Part shown: piece after piece, positions 1 through 8,536 of the stretch | How the letters are laid out: each line of letters starts with the position of its first letter | How positions within the stretch are numbered: position 1 is the stretch's first letter | Source: an uncultured Hyphomicrobiales bacterium | Lineage (GTDB): Bacteria > Pseudomonadota > Alphaproteobacteria > Rhizobiales > Ancalomicrobiaceae | Assembly (NCBI GenBank): GCA_903930435.1 | Contig: CAIYYN010000059.1 | Location: 40,843-104,842 of the forward strand | DNA: 64,000 nucleotides | Direction: 5' to 3' | Made by a program: the position numbers and the translations under genes | The notes under the pieces: model-generated | Seen by the model: the letters and a program-made list of their open reading frames with translations, nothing else | Told to the model about the DNA's origin: nothing | The model's database searches: none

Positions 1-2
1 AG

Positions 3-29
3 GGCGTGATCACCGTCAAGATGGGGTGA
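3..29 (+). CDS. possible 3' end of a truncated upstream gene
   Basis: The first bases read on the plus strand as a short open stretch ending in GVITVKMG and a TGA stop at 27-29. This would be the tail of a gene that begins outside the window and converges on the DnaJ-like gene. Eight residues are too few to name it, and another frame is also open here, so this is only a guess from context. Confidence 0.2.
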   Translation, partial: GVITVKMG

Positions 30-44
30 TGACGGCGGCCGCCC

Positions 45-989
45 TCAGCGGCTTTTCCGCATCCGGAGGAAGGCTTCCAGTTCGACATCGCCCGTGTCGG
101 GCAGCGTCAGGCGCGGGTGGACGTAGAGATCGCCGCGTCCTCCGCCCTTGATTGGCAGCCCCTTGCCGCGCAGTCGCATGGCCTTCGTACCCGTCGTGCC
201 AGCCGGGATCGTCATTTCCACGACACCTTCGAGCGTTGGCACCCGCACCTTGGCTCCAAGCACGGCATCCTCGATCGAGATGCTGAGATCATGGCGCAGA
301 TCGCTACCGTCGACGCGAAACTGTGGATGCGGCTTCAAGGCAAGCGTAATGATCGCATCCCCCGATGGCGTGCCGGGATTGCCCTGGCCCTTCAGGCGAA
401 TTTGCTGGCCGTCGACAGCCCCTTCCGGCATCTGGATGTCGAGCGTCTTTCCGGTCGGCAGCGACACGCGCACCTTGGACTGCGTCACGATGTCCTCGAG
501 TGTGACGTCAAGTGTGACCTGCAGATCCTCGCCCTTCATCGACCGGCCTGGCCCGAATCCCTCGGTGCGCGTTCCCGCAAAACCGGCTCCCGGTCCCGCG
601 CCTGCCCCCCCGGGACGTCGCCTGCCGCCAAAGGCCTGACCGAGAATATCGCTGAGGAAATCGTCCATATCGGCACCGCCGCCCGGCGTCGCCCGTCCGC
701 GCGGCCCACCCCGCGCAAAGCCCTCGAAGCCGCCGGCCCCAAATCCATCGAACCCCGGCGCGCGCGGCTTGCCATCCGCGCCAATCTCGCCGCGATCGAA
801 TTGGGCACGCTTGGCCTTGTCGCCGATGATTTCATAGGCCGAATTGATCTCGGCGAAGGAATCCTTCGCCTTGGGATTGGACTGATTCTGGTCAGGATGA
901 AATTTCTTCGCCAGACGGCGATAGGATTTCTTGATGTCATCCTCGCTGGCCGTCTTGGGCACACCGAGTACGTCGTATGGATCTCGCAT
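45..989 (-). CDS. DnaJ-class co-chaperone (CbpA-like, no zinc finger)
   Basis: Predicted cytoplasmic J-domain co-chaperone that stimulates the ATPase of DnaK and delivers clients. The N-terminal ~65 residues are a J-domain (YDVLGVPKTASEDDIKKSYR, with HPD at 31-33). A Gly/Phe-rich linker follows (about 75-150), then the two beta-sandwich client-binding domains of DnaJ C-terminal type (from about 155, LQVTLDVTLEDI). The cysteine-rich zinc-binding domain of true DnaJ is absent, so it belongs to the CbpA/DjlA-neighbour class rather than being the housekeeping DnaJ. At 314 residues it has the usual CbpA length. It lies next to the surface-antigen lipoprotein and pdxH, a neighbourhood I recall from other Hyphomicrobiales. 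Confidence 0.9.
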   Translation of the reverse strand: MRDPYDVLGVPKTASEDDIKKSYRRLAKKFHPDQNQSNPKAKDSFAEINSAYEIIGDKAKRAQFDRGEIGADGKPRAPGFDGFGAGGFEGFARGGPRGRATPGGGADMDDFLSDILGQAFGGRRRPGGAGAGPGAGFAGTRTEGFGPGRSMKGEDLQVTLDVTLEDIVTQSKVRVSLPTGKTLDIQMPEGAVDGQQIRLKGQGNPGTPSGDAIITLALKPHPQFRVDGSDLRHDLSISIEDAVLGAKVRVPTLEGVVEMTIPAGTTGTKAMRLRGKGLPIKGGGRGDLYVHPRLTLPDTGDVELEAFLRMRKSR

Positions 990-1105
990 TGTCGATTACC
1001 CTCCGGCGCAAAATCACCGGAGCCTCCTTCGTTCAAGTGCGCGTGACAGGATTTGCACCAGATATGGGATCGACCACACGAAAAGTGCAATAGCTGCGCG
1101 ACCGT

Positions 1106-1567
1106 CTATTGCGAATCCGCCGCAGCTATCCGCGAAAATTCCCAAGTGCGGACCGGACTGAGGCAAAGTTCTGCATGAAAGAGGTGAACACCGTCAACTC
1201 CTGCGACTGTCGCCTCGAATGTGCGGCACGGACGACCGTCTTGACCGTTGTCTGCTCGAATGCCTGAAATTGTGCCTGAATTGCCTGACACCGGATTGGT
1301 CCACTCAATCCGCGCCGTCTGGGGCGATGCGAGAGACGAAGACACGGTTTTGCGGATCGCTTCCCAATCGGCGGGTTCGCTGGCCCCATAGGCCAGGGTT
1401 ACGGAAGTACCAACGGTTCCGGTAACGTTGCCCGGCACGTCAGTTGCTGTCGTTCCAGCACTTGTCTGGGGGGCGGGGCTCTCTAAATCCATCAGGTGAA
1501 TGCCCGAGCAACCGGGCAAGCCCAAGGTGCCAAGCATGAGTGCGACCACGGCGACGGTGGCTTTCAC
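1106..1567 (-). CDS. RT0821/Lpp0805-type surface antigen lipoprotein
   Basis: Predicted outer-membrane or surface lipoprotein of unknown role. The N-terminus has a short hydrophobic stretch ([20 protein letters not shown]) ending in the lipobox LPGC, so the mature protein should begin with a lipidated Cys. The C-terminal half, with a [22 protein letters not shown] segment and two Cys (PCRTFEA, AELCLSP), resembles the 17 kDa-antigen/RT0821-Lpp0805 family from memory. I place the start at a GTG (1567) or the TTG one codon earlier because it puts the signal peptide at the N-terminus. The longer reading from 1651 would overlap the divergent pdxH start. The start is uncertain; an AGGA-like site lies 12-16 nt upstream. 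Confidence 0.65.
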   Translation of the reverse strand: MKATVAVVALMLGTLGLPGCSGIHLMDLESPAPQTSAGTTATDVPGNVTGTVGTSVTLAYGASEPADWEAIRKTVSSSLASPQTARIEWTNPVSGNSGTISGIRADNGQDGRPCRTFEATVAGVDGVHLFHAELCLSPVRTWEFSRIAAADSQ

Positions 1568-1640
1568 CAACTGGCGTGGACGATCCTCGTCGTATACAGC
1601 TCTTGGGCAATCCAAATTCACACAAACCTCCGCGGCCGCC

Positions 1641-2282
1641 ATGACAGACACGCCTCATCAGAATCGCGCATCAGAGTTAACGACCGGTGACTTTTCGGAG
1701 CGATCCGAACCTTTTGAGCTTTTTCGCGAGTGGCTGGGCGAGGCGGAAGCCAGCGAACCCAATGATCCCAATGCCATGGCGCTTGCCACCGTCGACGAGA
1801 CGGGCATGCCGAATGTGCGCATGGTGCTTTTGAAGGGGTTCGATACCGATGGGTTTGTGTTCTACACAAACCTCGAAAGCCGCAAGGGACAGGAACTGCT
1901 GACCAGCCACAAGGCCGCGCTGCTGTTCCACTGGAAGTCGCTGAGGCGGCAGGTGCGTGTGCGTGGTCTGGTCGAATCCGTGACGGCGGAGGAAGCCGAC
2001 GCCTATTACACCACGCGACCACGCGGCAGCCGGATCGGTGCCTGGGCGTCAAAACAGTCACGCACCCTTGAAAGCCGGTTCGCTCTCGAAAAGGCAGTAG
2101 CCGAATACACACTGAAATTCGGACTGGGCGATATTCCGCGCCCGGAACACTGGTCCGGTTTCCGCATCGTTCCAGAGCGGTTTGAATTCTGGCACGACAG
2201 GCCATTCCGGCTGCATGACCGGATCGAGTTTAATCGGGAGCGCTCCGCTCGCGATTGGACCAAGACGCGGCTCTACCCCTGA
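1641..2282 (+). CDS. pdxH: pyridoxamine 5'-phosphate oxidase
   Basis: FMN-dependent cytoplasmic enzyme that oxidises pyridoxamine 5'-phosphate or pyridoxine 5'-phosphate to pyridoxal 5'-phosphate, the last step of vitamin B6 synthesis and salvage. The 213-residue product has the family's regular length and landmarks: [20 protein letters not shown] near residue 60 (FMN and substrate binding), [14 protein letters not shown], an [12 protein letters not shown] segment, and the C-terminal [14 protein letters not shown] plus RLYP end. The ATG at 1641 begins [11 protein letters not shown] and matches homologue length; an in-frame start at 1500 would add 47 unrelated residues running through the divergent gene. 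It faces away from the lipoprotein gene. Confidence 0.95.
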   Translation: MTDTPHQNRASELTTGDFSERSEPFELFREWLGEAEASEPNDPNAMALATVDETGMPNVRMVLLKGFDTDGFVFYTNLESRKGQELLTSHKAALLFHWKSLRRQVRVRGLVESVTAEEADAYYTTRPRGSRIGAWASKQSRTLESRFALEKAVAEYTLKFGLGDIPRPEHWSGFRIVPERFEFWHDRPFRLHDRIEFNRERSARDWTKTRLYP

Positions 2283-2372
2283 GCGGTACACCAGTCGATG
2301 TGACCGAAGGCCCAGGCGCTCAAGCTGATGCAGGTGAGGTCGGATCGCCCTCAACAGCGATCCATACCTTCA

Positions 2373-2558
2373 TCAAGACATTTGCGGAGACTTCTTGCCC
2401 GACTTTTTCGTGAAATGCGCCGCCGCACTGACAGCCGGAATGCCGACCGGCTTGTATTGGTCGCGCAACCGCACAGACTGTGACCGGTTGTGATCAGTGT
2501 GTTCTGATGTTGCCTGTTCGAATTGCTTTGCCGATTGATCGGCTTGATCTGCTGACAT
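2373..2558 (-). CDS. small conserved-looking protein, unknown function
   Basis: A 61-residue hydrophilic protein starting MSADQADQSAKQFEQ. The start is set by an AGAGGA ribosome-binding site four nucleotides before the ATG at 2558. The segment YKPVGIPAVSAAAHF in the C-terminal half resembles a short motif I recall in small Hyphomicrobiales proteins of unknown function. No signal peptide or membrane segment is visible. It sits alone between pdxH and the aminotransferase. The strong RBS and compact length support a real gene; function is unknown. Confidence 0.6.
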   Translation of the reverse strand: MSADQADQSAKQFEQATSEHTDHNRSQSVRLRDQYKPVGIPAVSAAAHFTKKSGKKSPQMS

Positions 2559-2908
2559 TGGGTCCTCTTTCGCGTTTCCCGGCCTGATCAGGAGCATGCC
2601 GGACGGCAAATGACCTGAAGGCAGAATGCGGCTTAATCTTGTTATATTTTGCCGCCGAAAGAGTTTCCGCCAAAAAAATGCTTATGAAAAGGGCTGCGAC
2701 CCCAAAAACCATTCAAACTTCGTGAAAATCGTACGAAAAAATGCATTTTTCGATGATTTTTTGAGCTGCAGACGTCAGTTTTTAGGCAAAAAGCCCCATC
2801 GCATTGCACAAATGTCAACTTGTTATCGGTGTGACGACGGCCAAGATGCCGGGATTCGTGACCCTCGAGATCGGCTCGAAGGTCGGTCAACCCTGGCCCT
2901 GATATCAG
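2559..2908. other. intergenic region, AT-rich with imperfect palindrome
   Basis: About 350 bases without a convincing gene. It holds the presumed promoter of the small protein at 2558 and an AT-rich imperfect palindrome at 2725-2762 (AAAATC, spacer, CGAAAAA, 5-nt loop, TTTTTCG, spacer, GATTTT) followed by a run of T. Short open frames here show no RBS or recognisable product. Confidence 0.5.
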
Positions 2909-2946
2909 AAAAAACCCCTCATCCGGCGAAGGCCAGGTAAGGGGTT
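2909..2946 (-). terminator. rho-independent terminator of the class III aminotransferase gene
   Basis: On the minus strand a stem AACCCCT / AGGGGTT (2940-2946 with 2913-2919) with a GC-rich loop is followed by a run of T (the A-run at 2909-2914 on the plus strand). It lies about 20 nt past the stop codon at 2966. Confidence 0.75.
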
Positions 2947-2965
2947 CCGCGACACATCGTGGCGA

Positions 2966-4354
2966 TCAGATTGCACGCAAGCCTTCTGCGCGCACCCAGT
3001 TCTCGCAATCATCAAGCGAGGCTTCCAGACGATTGAACAATTCATCCAGCTCGGCCTCGGAAATGATCATAGGCGGGCATAGCGCGATGGTATCCCCGAT
3101 GGCGCGCAGGATGGCGCCGCGTTCCTGGAGGAACGTCGTCGCTTTCGCCGCGACGCCCTTCTTGACATCGAAACTCCGCTTGGTTGCCTTGTCGGCGACC
3201 AGTTCAACACCACCGACGAGGCCGCGAGAGCGGACGTTGCCGACGAGCGGATGGTCCATAAGTTTGGCCAGACGCTGCTCGAATTGCGGCGTGCGCGCAC
3301 GGACCTTCCCGTTCATGTCACGCTTCTGGTAGATCTCGATGGCCTTGACGCCAAGCGCGCAGCCGAGCGGATGGCCGCCGTAGGTATAACCGTGCCCGAA
3401 GGTGCCAATCTTCGCCGACTGGCTGTCGAGCGCGTCGACCATGAACTGCGGCAGCAAGACCGCCGACAGCGGCGCATAGGACGCCGTCATCTGCTTGGCC
3501 ACCGAGATCGTGTGCGGCTTGTAGCCCATGGTCTCTGACCCGAACCAGTTACCGGTGCGGCAGAAGCCCGTGATGACTTCATCGGCAATCATCACGATGT
3601 CATGCTTTTCCAGAATGGGCATGATCGCAGCGAAATAATCTTGCGGCGGAACGATGACGCCGCCTGCACCCATGATCGGCTCGGCGATGAAGGCGGCGAT
3701 CGTGTCCGGGCCTTCCTTTTCGATGAGCGCTTCGAGGTTGGAGGCAAGACGAGCGACAAATTCTGCTTCGCTCTCGCCTTCGAGGGCAAAGCGGTAATAT
3801 TGCGGGCAGTCAGCGTGCCGGACGCGCTCGGCAGCCACGTCGAAATCCAGGTGATTGTTCGGCAGACCGGTCAGTGCCGCTGCCATCAGCGTCACGCCAT
3901 GGTAGCCTTTGACGCGAGAGATGATCTTCTTCTTGTTGGGACGTCCCATCGCATTGTTGTAATACCAGGCCAGCTTCACCTGCGTATCATTGGCTTCCGA
4001 ACCCGACGAGGAAAACAGCACCTTGGAAATTGGAACCGGGGCAATTTCCTTCAGCTTTTCAGCCAGTTCGATGGCAACTTCGTAACCCTTGCCACCAAAC
4101 AGATGGTAATAGGGCAACCGCTTCAGCTGCTCGGTTCCGGCGTCGATCATTTCCTCGTCGGAAAAGCCGAGGCCCGCGCACCACAGGCCGGACATGCCTT
4201 CGATGAATTCGCGGCCCTGCGTGTCATAGACAAACACGCCCTTGCCCTTTTCCAGCACCAGCGGACCAATCTCGCGAATGCGGTGCTGCGGGGTGTAGGG
4301 ATGCACCAGCGCCTCGATATCGCGCACCTGAACGTTTGTAAGCATCTGATTCAT
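2966..4354 (-). CDS. class III (omega) aminotransferase, PLP-dependent
   Basis: Cytoplasmic PLP enzyme moving an amino group between an amine or omega-amino acid and a keto acid such as pyruvate. Fold-type I landmarks are clear: the cofactor segment SSSGSEANDTQVKLAWYYN, the IADEVITGFCRTG motif with the PLP-ring Asp, and the Schiff-base lysine near residue 287 (SVAKQMTASYAPLSA). The GTFGHGYTYGGHPLGCA segment is typical of omega-transaminases. The substrate cannot be read from sequence; databases often name this subgroup 'aspartate aminotransferase family', which is not a functional claim. The start at 4354 (MNQMLTNVQ) has GGAGAAG eight bases upstream and gives 462 residues, usual for the family. 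Transcribed divergently from the acyl-CoA ligase. Confidence 0.9.
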   Translation of the reverse strand: MNQMLTNVQVRDIEALVHPYTPQHRIREIGPLVLEKGKGVFVYDTQGREFIEGMSGLWCAGLGFSDEEMIDAGTEQLKRLPYYHLFGGKGYEVAIELAEKLKEIAPVPISKVLFSSSGSEANDTQVKLAWYYNNAMGRPNKKKIISRVKGYHGVTLMAAALTGLPNNHLDFDVAAERVRHADCPQYYRFALEGESEAEFVARLASNLEALIEKEGPDTIAAFIAEPIMGAGGVIVPPQDYFAAIMPILEKHDIVMIADEVITGFCRTGNWFGSETMGYKPHTISVAKQMTASYAPLSAVLLPQFMVDALDSQSAKIGTFGHGYTYGGHPLGCALGVKAIEIYQKRDMNGKVRARTPQFEQRLAKLMDHPLVGNVRSRGLVGGVELVADKATKRSFDVKKGVAAKATTFLQERGAILRAIGDTIALCPPMIISEAELDELFNRLEASLDDCENWVRAEGLRAI

Positions 4355-4661
4355 GACGATATCTTCTCCGCTGCGCGCATGACGGGCAAAAGCCCTGAAA
4401 TGATCCGGTCTGCTAGCATTAGCGCATGTTGCAAGTGCTGTGCACCCGTCGCCGCGCCCTTGATCGCGCAAAGTTGACACAGTCGTCGGCAATCGGCAAC
4501 GCCCAAGGCAGCTGACATCTGGGCAACTGACGTCGCATCCAGCTTCACCTGCCTATTTTGCATTAGACGACAGTCTTGATTTCGGGACTGGACTTCTGCG
4601 CACCGCCGCGTAAACCTTTCTAAAAAGGGGACGTTTGATCCCGATTTTTACGGAGGAAACC
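4355..4661. other. divergent intergenic region
   Basis: About 307 bases between divergent aminotransferase and acyl-CoA ligase genes; it must hold both promoters. A minus-strand frame (4351-4563, 70 codons) ends in an ATGA overlap with the aminotransferase start, but it has no RBS and no recognisable product, so I do not call it a gene. Confidence 0.4.
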
Positions 4662-6290
4662 ATGCAGGCTTTGATGCAGGATTGGCCGCTGCTGTGCACC
4701 AAGGTGCTCGATCACGCGGCGAACTGGCACCCGATGCGCGAAGTGATCTCGCGGTCAATTGAGGGACCGATCCATCGCACCAATTATGGCGAGATCCGAA
4801 GCCGAGCGCTCAAGGTCGCGCAGGCGCTCGACAAATCCGGCATCCGGCTCGGTGATCGCTGCGCGACACTGGCCTGGAACACATGGCGACATCTGGAGGT
4901 CTGGTACGGGGCGCTCGGCATCGGGGCGATCTATCACACCGTCAATCCGCGCCTGTTCGCTGATCAGATCGTCTGGATCGTCAATGATGCCGAGGATCGC
5001 ATCCTGTTTGTTGACCTCACCTTCGTGCCCATGGTCGAGAAGCTGATCGACAAGATGCCGACCATCGAACGGGTCGTGATCCTCACCGATGCCGCCCATA
5101 TGCCCGAGACAAACCTGCGCAATGCCGTCGCCTACGAGGAGTGGATCGGGGCGGTGGACGGCGATTTCCGCTGGGCAGAATTCCCGGAAACGACCGCTGC
5201 CGGCATGTGCTACACGTCGGGCACGACGGGCATGCCAAAGGGCGTCGTCTATTCGCACCGCTCCAACGTCATTCATTCCTGGATGGCGGCATCCGGCGAC
5301 ATGATGGGCATAGGTGGGCGTGACACGATCATGTCAGTGGTGCCGCTGTTCCATGCCAACAGTTGGGGCCTGGCCTTCACCAGCCCGATGATCGGGGCCA
5401 AGCTCGTTCTCCCCGGCGCAAAACTCGACGGCGCATCCGTGCACGAATTGCTGGAAACCGAAAAGGTCACGATGACAGCTGCCGTTCCGACCGTCTGGCT
5501 CATGCTGTTGCAGCACCTGGAGGCAACCGGAGGAACGCTTTCGACCCTGAAGCGGGTCGTGATCGGCGGATCGGCCTGCCCGCGCAGCATGACGGAAGCC
5601 TTCCTGAAGAAATATGGCGTCGAGGTTCGCCATGCCTGGGGCATGACCGAGACCAGCCCGCTGGCAACCGTTTGCAACGTGAAGCCGGAAACCGACGGCG
5701 ACGACGTGGAACGCTGGCTCGACTTGCAAATGAAACAGGGCCTGGTGCCCTTCGGTGTCGAAATGCGCATCGTGGATGATGCCGACAAGCAATTACCTCA
5801 CGATGGCAAGACCTTCGGTCGGCTGCAGGTGCGTGGCCCGGCAGTTGCGGCGAGCTATTACAAGGGCATGGGTGCCGAGGCCTTCCAGACAGACGGCTTC
5901 TTCGATACCGGTGATGTCGCCACCATCGACCAATATGGCTACATGCAGATCACCGACCGCTCCAAGGATGTCATCAAATCAGGCGGCGAATGGATTTCTT
6001 CCATCGATCTGGAAAATGTCGCGGTTGGTCACCCCGACGTCGCCGAAGCCGCCGTCATCGGTATCAAGCATCCCAAATGGGACGAGCGGCCATTGCTCAT
6101 CATCGTGCCCAAAAAGGACCGAAGCCCGACCAAGGCAGACTTGCTCGCCTACATGGACGGCAAGATCGCCAAATGGTGGATGCCTGATGACGTCGTCATC
6201 GCGGATGATATCCCGCATACGGCGACTGGCAAGATCCAGAAACTGGCACTGCGCGAACGTTACCGCGACTATCGGCTGCCGACGGCCTGA
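4662..6290 (+). CDS. fatty-acyl-CoA ligase (AlkK/DmdB-like AMP-forming)
   Basis: Acyl-adenylate-forming enzyme that activates a carboxylic acid with ATP and CoA to acyl-CoA. The ATP loop [19 protein letters not shown] is near residue 182, the adenylate-binding [13 protein letters not shown] near 327, the hinge region [27 protein letters not shown] near 415, and the catalytic Lys in TATGKIQKL near the C-terminus. The 542-residue length and the WGMTETSPL variant fit the AlkK-like subgroup, covering medium-chain fatty acids and methylthiopropionate, so the true substrate is open. The start at 4662 ([11 protein letters not shown]) follows a strong GGAGGAAACC site; the upstream in-frame ATG lacks one. 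No partner beta-oxidation genes are nearby. Confidence 0.9.
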   Translation: MQALMQDWPLLCTKVLDHAANWHPMREVISRSIEGPIHRTNYGEIRSRALKVAQALDKSGIRLGDRCATLAWNTWRHLEVWYGALGIGAIYHTVNPRLFADQIVWIVNDAEDRILFVDLTFVPMVEKLIDKMPTIERVVILTDAAHMPETNLRNAVAYEEWIGAVDGDFRWAEFPETTAAGMCYTSGTTGMPKGVVYSHRSNVIHSWMAASGDMMGIGGRDTIMSVVPLFHANSWGLAFTSPMIGAKLVLPGAKLDGASVHELLETEKVTMTAAVPTVWLMLLQHLEATGGTLSTLKRVVIGGSACPRSMTEAFLKKYGVEVRHAWGMTETSPLATVCNVKPETDGDDVERWLDLQMKQGLVPFGVEMRIVDDADKQLPHDGKTFGRLQVRGPAVAASYYKGMGAEAFQTDGFFDTGDVATIDQYGYMQITDRSKDVIKSGGEWISSIDLENVAVGHPDVAEAAVIGIKHPKWDERPLLIIVPKKDRSPTKADLLAYMDGKIAKWWMPDDVVIADDIPHTATGKIQKLALRERYRDYRLPTA

Positions 6291-6410
6291 CGAAACCGGA
6301 CCCGTCTCGTCGGGATCTCGCGGCAAGCGCCCGACTAACACCAGAACGTCTGTCCGCACGGGTTGCGATGTGCTATCGCGGAGAAACTGATTTGAACATT
6401 GCGGACCCCG

Positions 6411-7190
6411 ATGCTGTACCGTCCCCCCATCCGAACGTCGCGCGCAGCCAGCTGGAGCCGGATTTTGGGCGGACTGGCCGTTCCGCTTGCCGCGCTGACG
6501 CTGGTGGCCCATCGCGCTGGACTGGTTGAGACACCACAGGCAATCGTGCTCGGCATCGGGGCCTTTGGTGTCGGGATCGTTGCTTTGATCCTCGCCGCCA
6601 TCGGCCTCTACATTGTCTGGGAACGCGGGTTCCGCGGCGCGACGAATGCCAGCTTTGGCGTCGTCTACGCGGGCATAGCCCTCTTGCCGGCGCTCTATGG
6701 TGGCTACGCGCTCTCGACAAGCCCGCCTTTATCGGACATCTCGACCGACTGGTCCAATCCACCCCTCTACTCCGAGGTGGCCTTCCTGCGCGTGGGGCAT
6801 CTGAACAGCGTCGCGCCACCCTCCCCTGATCGCATAGACCTGCAACGCCGGCTGTACCCCGATATTGCGACCAGGCATTTCGGCATTGGCAGCGAGCAAC
6901 TGTTCCGCTCCGCCCGGAAGGTTGTCGATCGCGACGGCTGGAAAATTCTCTCGGAAATGACGCCGAAGGAAGACGGCGACCAGGGGCGGATCGAGGCCGT
7001 GGCCCGCGCACCGGTCTTTGGGCAGGAAGATGACATTGTCATCAGGGTGCTCGCCGAACCCTCGGGAGCAAGTCTTGATATCCGCTCATCATCCCGGTTC
7101 GGCTCGCGAGATCTCGGACAAAACGCCGCACGCATCCGCGCCTTTTTTGCGGCACTTGACCAATCCGTCGCCGAAAATTTCGGCACCTGA
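6411..7190 (+). CDS. DUF1499 membrane protein
   Basis: Inner-membrane protein of unknown function. The N-terminal ~95 residues carry three hydrophobic segments (around LGGLAVPLAALTLVAHRAGL, VLGIGAFGVGIVALILAAIG and ASFGVVYAGIALLPALYGGY). The C-terminal ~150 residues look like a soluble DUF1499 domain, starting at DISTDWSNPP and running through RKVVDRDGWKIL and DDIVIRVLAEPSGASLDIRS to the end. The family often sits beside general metabolic genes in alphaproteobacteria with no known role. The start could be the TTG at 6399 or the ATG at 6411; neither has a strong RBS. The gene follows the acyl-CoA ligase by about 120 nt and converges with the MBL-fold gene, leaving almost no gap. Confidence 0.75.
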   Translation: MLYRPPIRTSRAASWSRILGGLAVPLAALTLVAHRAGLVETPQAIVLGIGAFGVGIVALILAAIGLYIVWERGFRGATNASFGVVYAGIALLPALYGGYALSTSPPLSDISTDWSNPPLYSEVAFLRVGHLNSVAPPSPDRIDLQRRLYPDIATRHFGIGSEQLFRSARKVVDRDGWKILSEMTPKEDGDQGRIEAVARAPVFGQEDDIVIRVLAEPSGASLDIRSSSRFGSRDLGQNAARIRAFFAALDQSVAENFGT

Positions 7191-7193
7191 GAT

Positions 7194-8105
7194 CTAAAGT
7201 ATCCTGTACTCGGCTTTCAGCGGATCGCCCTCACTTTGGGTGATCCGCCCACGCGTGGACAAATCTTCCAGGTGCGCGAGAACCGACAGTCCGGCAGCAT
7301 TGAACAGTTTCGGATCCAGTCCTGTGTAAATGGAGCGCACAAGGTCAGGAATGAACCGGTCCCCAGCCGCGAGACGCTCGATGATCGCCGTCTCCCGCTT
7401 GACCCGATGCGCCCTGATATCCCGGACAAACTGCGGCGCGTCCGTCACAGCACCCCCGTGGCCCGGGTAATAGAGCCGTTCCGGGCGGGCGATCAGTCTG
7501 TCGAGTGATGCCATATAGTCGCCCATGTCACCATCGGGCGGCGCGACAATGGAAGTCGACCATGCCATGACATGATCACCGGAGAAAAGTGTGCCCTCCT
7601 CGACCAGCGCAAATGCAAGGTGGTTGGCCGTGTGACCCGGCGTTGCGATGGCCTCCAGCGTCCAGCCGTCCCCCTCAATGCGATCTCCATGGGCCAAGGC
7701 AATATCCGGCTTAAAGCTGGTATCGCTGGACCCATCCAGCGGGTTCACCTCGCCCAATGCCAATGGCCGGGCTGGGCGATGGGGGCCCTCGCCATAGACC
7801 GGCGCACCCGTTTTCAGTGCCAGCCGACGCGCGGCCGGCGAGTGATCCGCATGCGTATGGGTGACGACGATGGCTGCAACTTCCGCTGCGCCAATCGCAT
7901 GCAACATGGCGTCCAGATGCGCGGCATCGATCGGGCCGGGATCAATCACGGCCACACGGCGGTCGCCAACCAGATAGGTATTGGTTCCATGAAACGTGAA
8001 GGGGCCGGGATTATTTACCGTCAGCCTGCGCACAAGTGGAGACAGCCGGATCGCTTCTCCGTAACGCGGATCAAACTGGAGATCAAAACGCGGACCGCTG
8101 GACAT
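7194..8105 (-). CDS. MBL-fold metallo-hydrolase
   Basis: Predicted dinuclear zinc hydrolase of the metallo-beta-lactamase fold, in the glyoxalase II/LACTB2-like group. The metal motif HTHADHSPAARRLA gives H-x-H-x-D-H, and ATPGHTANHLAFAL and the YYPGHGG segment supply further ligands. A FHGTNTYLVGDRRVAVIDPGP strand pair precedes the motif. The C-terminal ~75 residues form the winged-helix-like region common in LACTB2 relatives (LSVLAHLEDLSTRGRI). Start 8105 (MSSGPRFDLQ) gives 303 residues; a GTG at 8135 would add ten. Substrate unknown. Confidence 0.85.
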   Translation of the reverse strand: MSSGPRFDLQFDPRYGEAIRLSPLVRRLTVNNPGPFTFHGTNTYLVGDRRVAVIDPGPIDAAHLDAMLHAIGAAEVAAIVVTHTHADHSPAARRLALKTGAPVYGEGPHRPARPLALGEVNPLDGSSDTSFKPDIALAHGDRIEGDGWTLEAIATPGHTANHLAFALVEEGTLFSGDHVMAWSTSIVAPPDGDMGDYMASLDRLIARPERLYYPGHGGAVTDAPQFVRDIRAHRVKRETAIIERLAAGDRFIPDLVRSIYTGLDPKLFNAAGLSVLAHLEDLSTRGRITQSEGDPLKAEYRIL

Positions 8106-8536
8106 ACGTTCAACCTGATACGAGACGTCGGACACCTTGCATCTGACATTTTCAACTGAAAATCCAGATCAAACTGTGACGTGACGGACCGTGCCGTGCT
8201 TTTGATTGGATTGCCCTTTTTACTTCCGCAAATCAAAGGACTGGATCAGCAGGTCTCTTCAGGAGAAATCAGGCCGACGAGAGACGCGGCTTCAGGAAAT
8301 TTTAAGCCTGTGTCCCAAATGATGTCACAACATGACGAGGATACTAGCGCAGCACAGAACCATTTTCTGTATTGAGAACAATATCTTCACTGAAATCCGT
8401 GTGCCGTTCTGAAATTTCAACTCCATTATCCGAATATTTGCTTTCTATCAGACAAATTGAATATCAAAATGGACTGATGGGTTGTTGATGCCTGCATCTG
8501 CCAATCGCCTGACGTAACCGAGACGGGGCCTGTGCC
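8106..8536. other. intergenic region before hybrid kinase 1
   Basis: About 400 bases with no supported gene. AT-rich stretches at 8380-8470 are a plausible promoter zone for the hybrid kinase beginning at 8537; I could not assign a clear sigma-70 pair. Confidence 0.35.

Noticed and set aside
4351..4563. 70-codon minus-strand frame ending in ATGA overlap with the aminotransferase
   Set aside because: The overlap is suggestive, but there is no RBS and the product has no recognisable features; more likely leader sequence.
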